A stretch of DNA of 64,000 nucleotides from Chitinophaga sp. E66 (GTDB lineage: Bacteria > Bacteroidota > Bacteroidia > Chitinophagales > Chitinophagaceae), in assembly GCA_019285755.1 (NCBI GenBank), contig CP079103.1:3534001-3598000 (forward strand). The letters are read 5' to 3'. The position numbers were made by a program, and so were the translations under genes. Below the pieces are notes generated by a model, which saw only the letters and a list, made by a program, of their open reading frames with translations, had not been told where the DNA came from and searched no databases. Below, piece after piece: positions 63,691 through 64,000 of the stretch. Every line of letters begins with the position of its first letter. The stretch's first letter is position 1.

Positions 63691-64000
63691 ATGTTACTGA
63701 AGAAAGGCATTCCGTTAGGGTACATCTTCGGAAAGATCAAATACGAAATCCTCGCCGTTACGGTCTATACACTGATCATCAATATGCTGTATTACCAGTA
63801 CGGACTGAAGGAAATATCCATCCCGCTGGCGGTGCCGATGGTACTGGGAACGGTACTTTCGCTCCTGCTCGCCTTCCGCTCCAATCAGGCGTACGACCGC
63901 TGGTGGGAAGCCCGTACCATATGGGGCGCCATCGTGAACGACTCGCGTACCCTGGCCAGGCAGATGATGTCTATCGTGGATGGGGACGACTCGGAAGACT
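63691..64000 (+). CDS. Bestrophin-family (UPF0187) anion channel, N-terminal part
   Basis: 103 residues visible, rest beyond the window. Hydrophobic helices (YEILAVTVYTLIINMLYYQYG; SIPLAVPMVLGTVLSLLLAF) followed by the family signature FRSNQAYDRWWEARTIWGAI. Membrane protein; bacterial relatives are bestrophin-like channels. Starts ATG at 63691, 20 bp after the UspA-like gene, so probably one transcript under the phased boxes. Confidence 0.85.
   Translation, partial: MLLKKGIPLGYIFGKIKYEILAVTVYTLIINMLYYQYGLKEISIPLAVPMVLGTVLSLLLAFRSNQAYDRWWEARTIWGAIVNDSRTLARQMMSIVDGDDSED

Overview
The window looks like a piece of a Bacteroidota chromosome, most likely Chitinophagaceae (Chitinophaga-like). Evidence: TAnnTTTG-type -7 elements before several genes, and family content typical of that group (GSCFA protein, CarboxypepD-like/outer-membrane beta-barrel protein, FAS1 lipoprotein, LytS/LytTR pair, many GNAT and DinB proteins, bestrophin). 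It is ordinary chromosomal DNA with a few accessory patches, not a phage or plasmid. The most important caveat is quality: by hand count on the order of a hundred single-base frame breaks, nearly all in short homopolymer runs, split most long genes. The reading frames resume with conserved residues, so I treat them as sequencing/assembly errors and give full-length gene spans with the breaks noted.

Layout. 1-1 kb: two tandem coiled-coil paralogues built from 21-bp repeats. 1.1-9.3 kb (minus strand): GSCFA protein, HMG-CoA lyase, RlmB, Nudix hydrolase, a GNAT/DinB/GNAT/EamA-transporter run, a PLP-dependent decarboxylase, O6-alkylguanine methyltransferase and DinB. 9.4-10.8 kb: divergent MocR-type regulator. 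10.9-13.2 kb: FtsX/MacB-like permease. 13.5-20.1 kb: complete YbhGFSR-like efflux operon (TolC, HlyD, two ATPases, two ABC-2 permeases) with its TetR regulator; the same palindrome precedes both tetR and the efflux genes. 20.2-21.3 kb: tandem 11-bp repeats and an IS200/IS605 element. 21.4-24.7 kb: thioesterase, SDR with ArsR regulator, cardiolipin synthase. 24.8-29.6 kb: beta-barrel outer-membrane protein, ECF sigma factor, anti-sigma-like membrane protein and two small periplasmic helical proteins.

29.8-34 kb: HxlR with divergent quinone-oxidoreductase-like enzyme, then a membrane protein/histidine kinase/NarL-type regulator set. 34.1-44.7 kb: DUF1801/YdeI protein, Tat-exported phospholipase C, a small operon of two proteins sharing an Asn/Gly motif, FKBP isomerase, a membrane-SRPBCC protein, AlkD-like protein, GNAT, LytS/LytTR system, two cupins and YceI. 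44.7-48.2 kb: ZU5-like lipoprotein, GNAT, exported esterase. 48.4-53.5 kb: a drug-inactivation-like patch, MarR plus rifamycin phosphotransferase (Rph) facing a Tet(X)-family flavin monooxygenase with an AraC regulator. 53.5-56.1 kb: Trp-rich membrane protein, FAS1 lipoprotein, MarR-type regulator. 56.2-58.3 kb: two tRNA-Ser genes enclosing unknown genes, with a duplicated tRNA 3' half that looks like an integration scar. 58.4-64 kb: prolyl-oligopeptidase-like enzyme, an OmpR-type two-component system, a divergent UspA-like gene preceded by 11-bp-phased boxes, and the start of a bestrophin-family channel.
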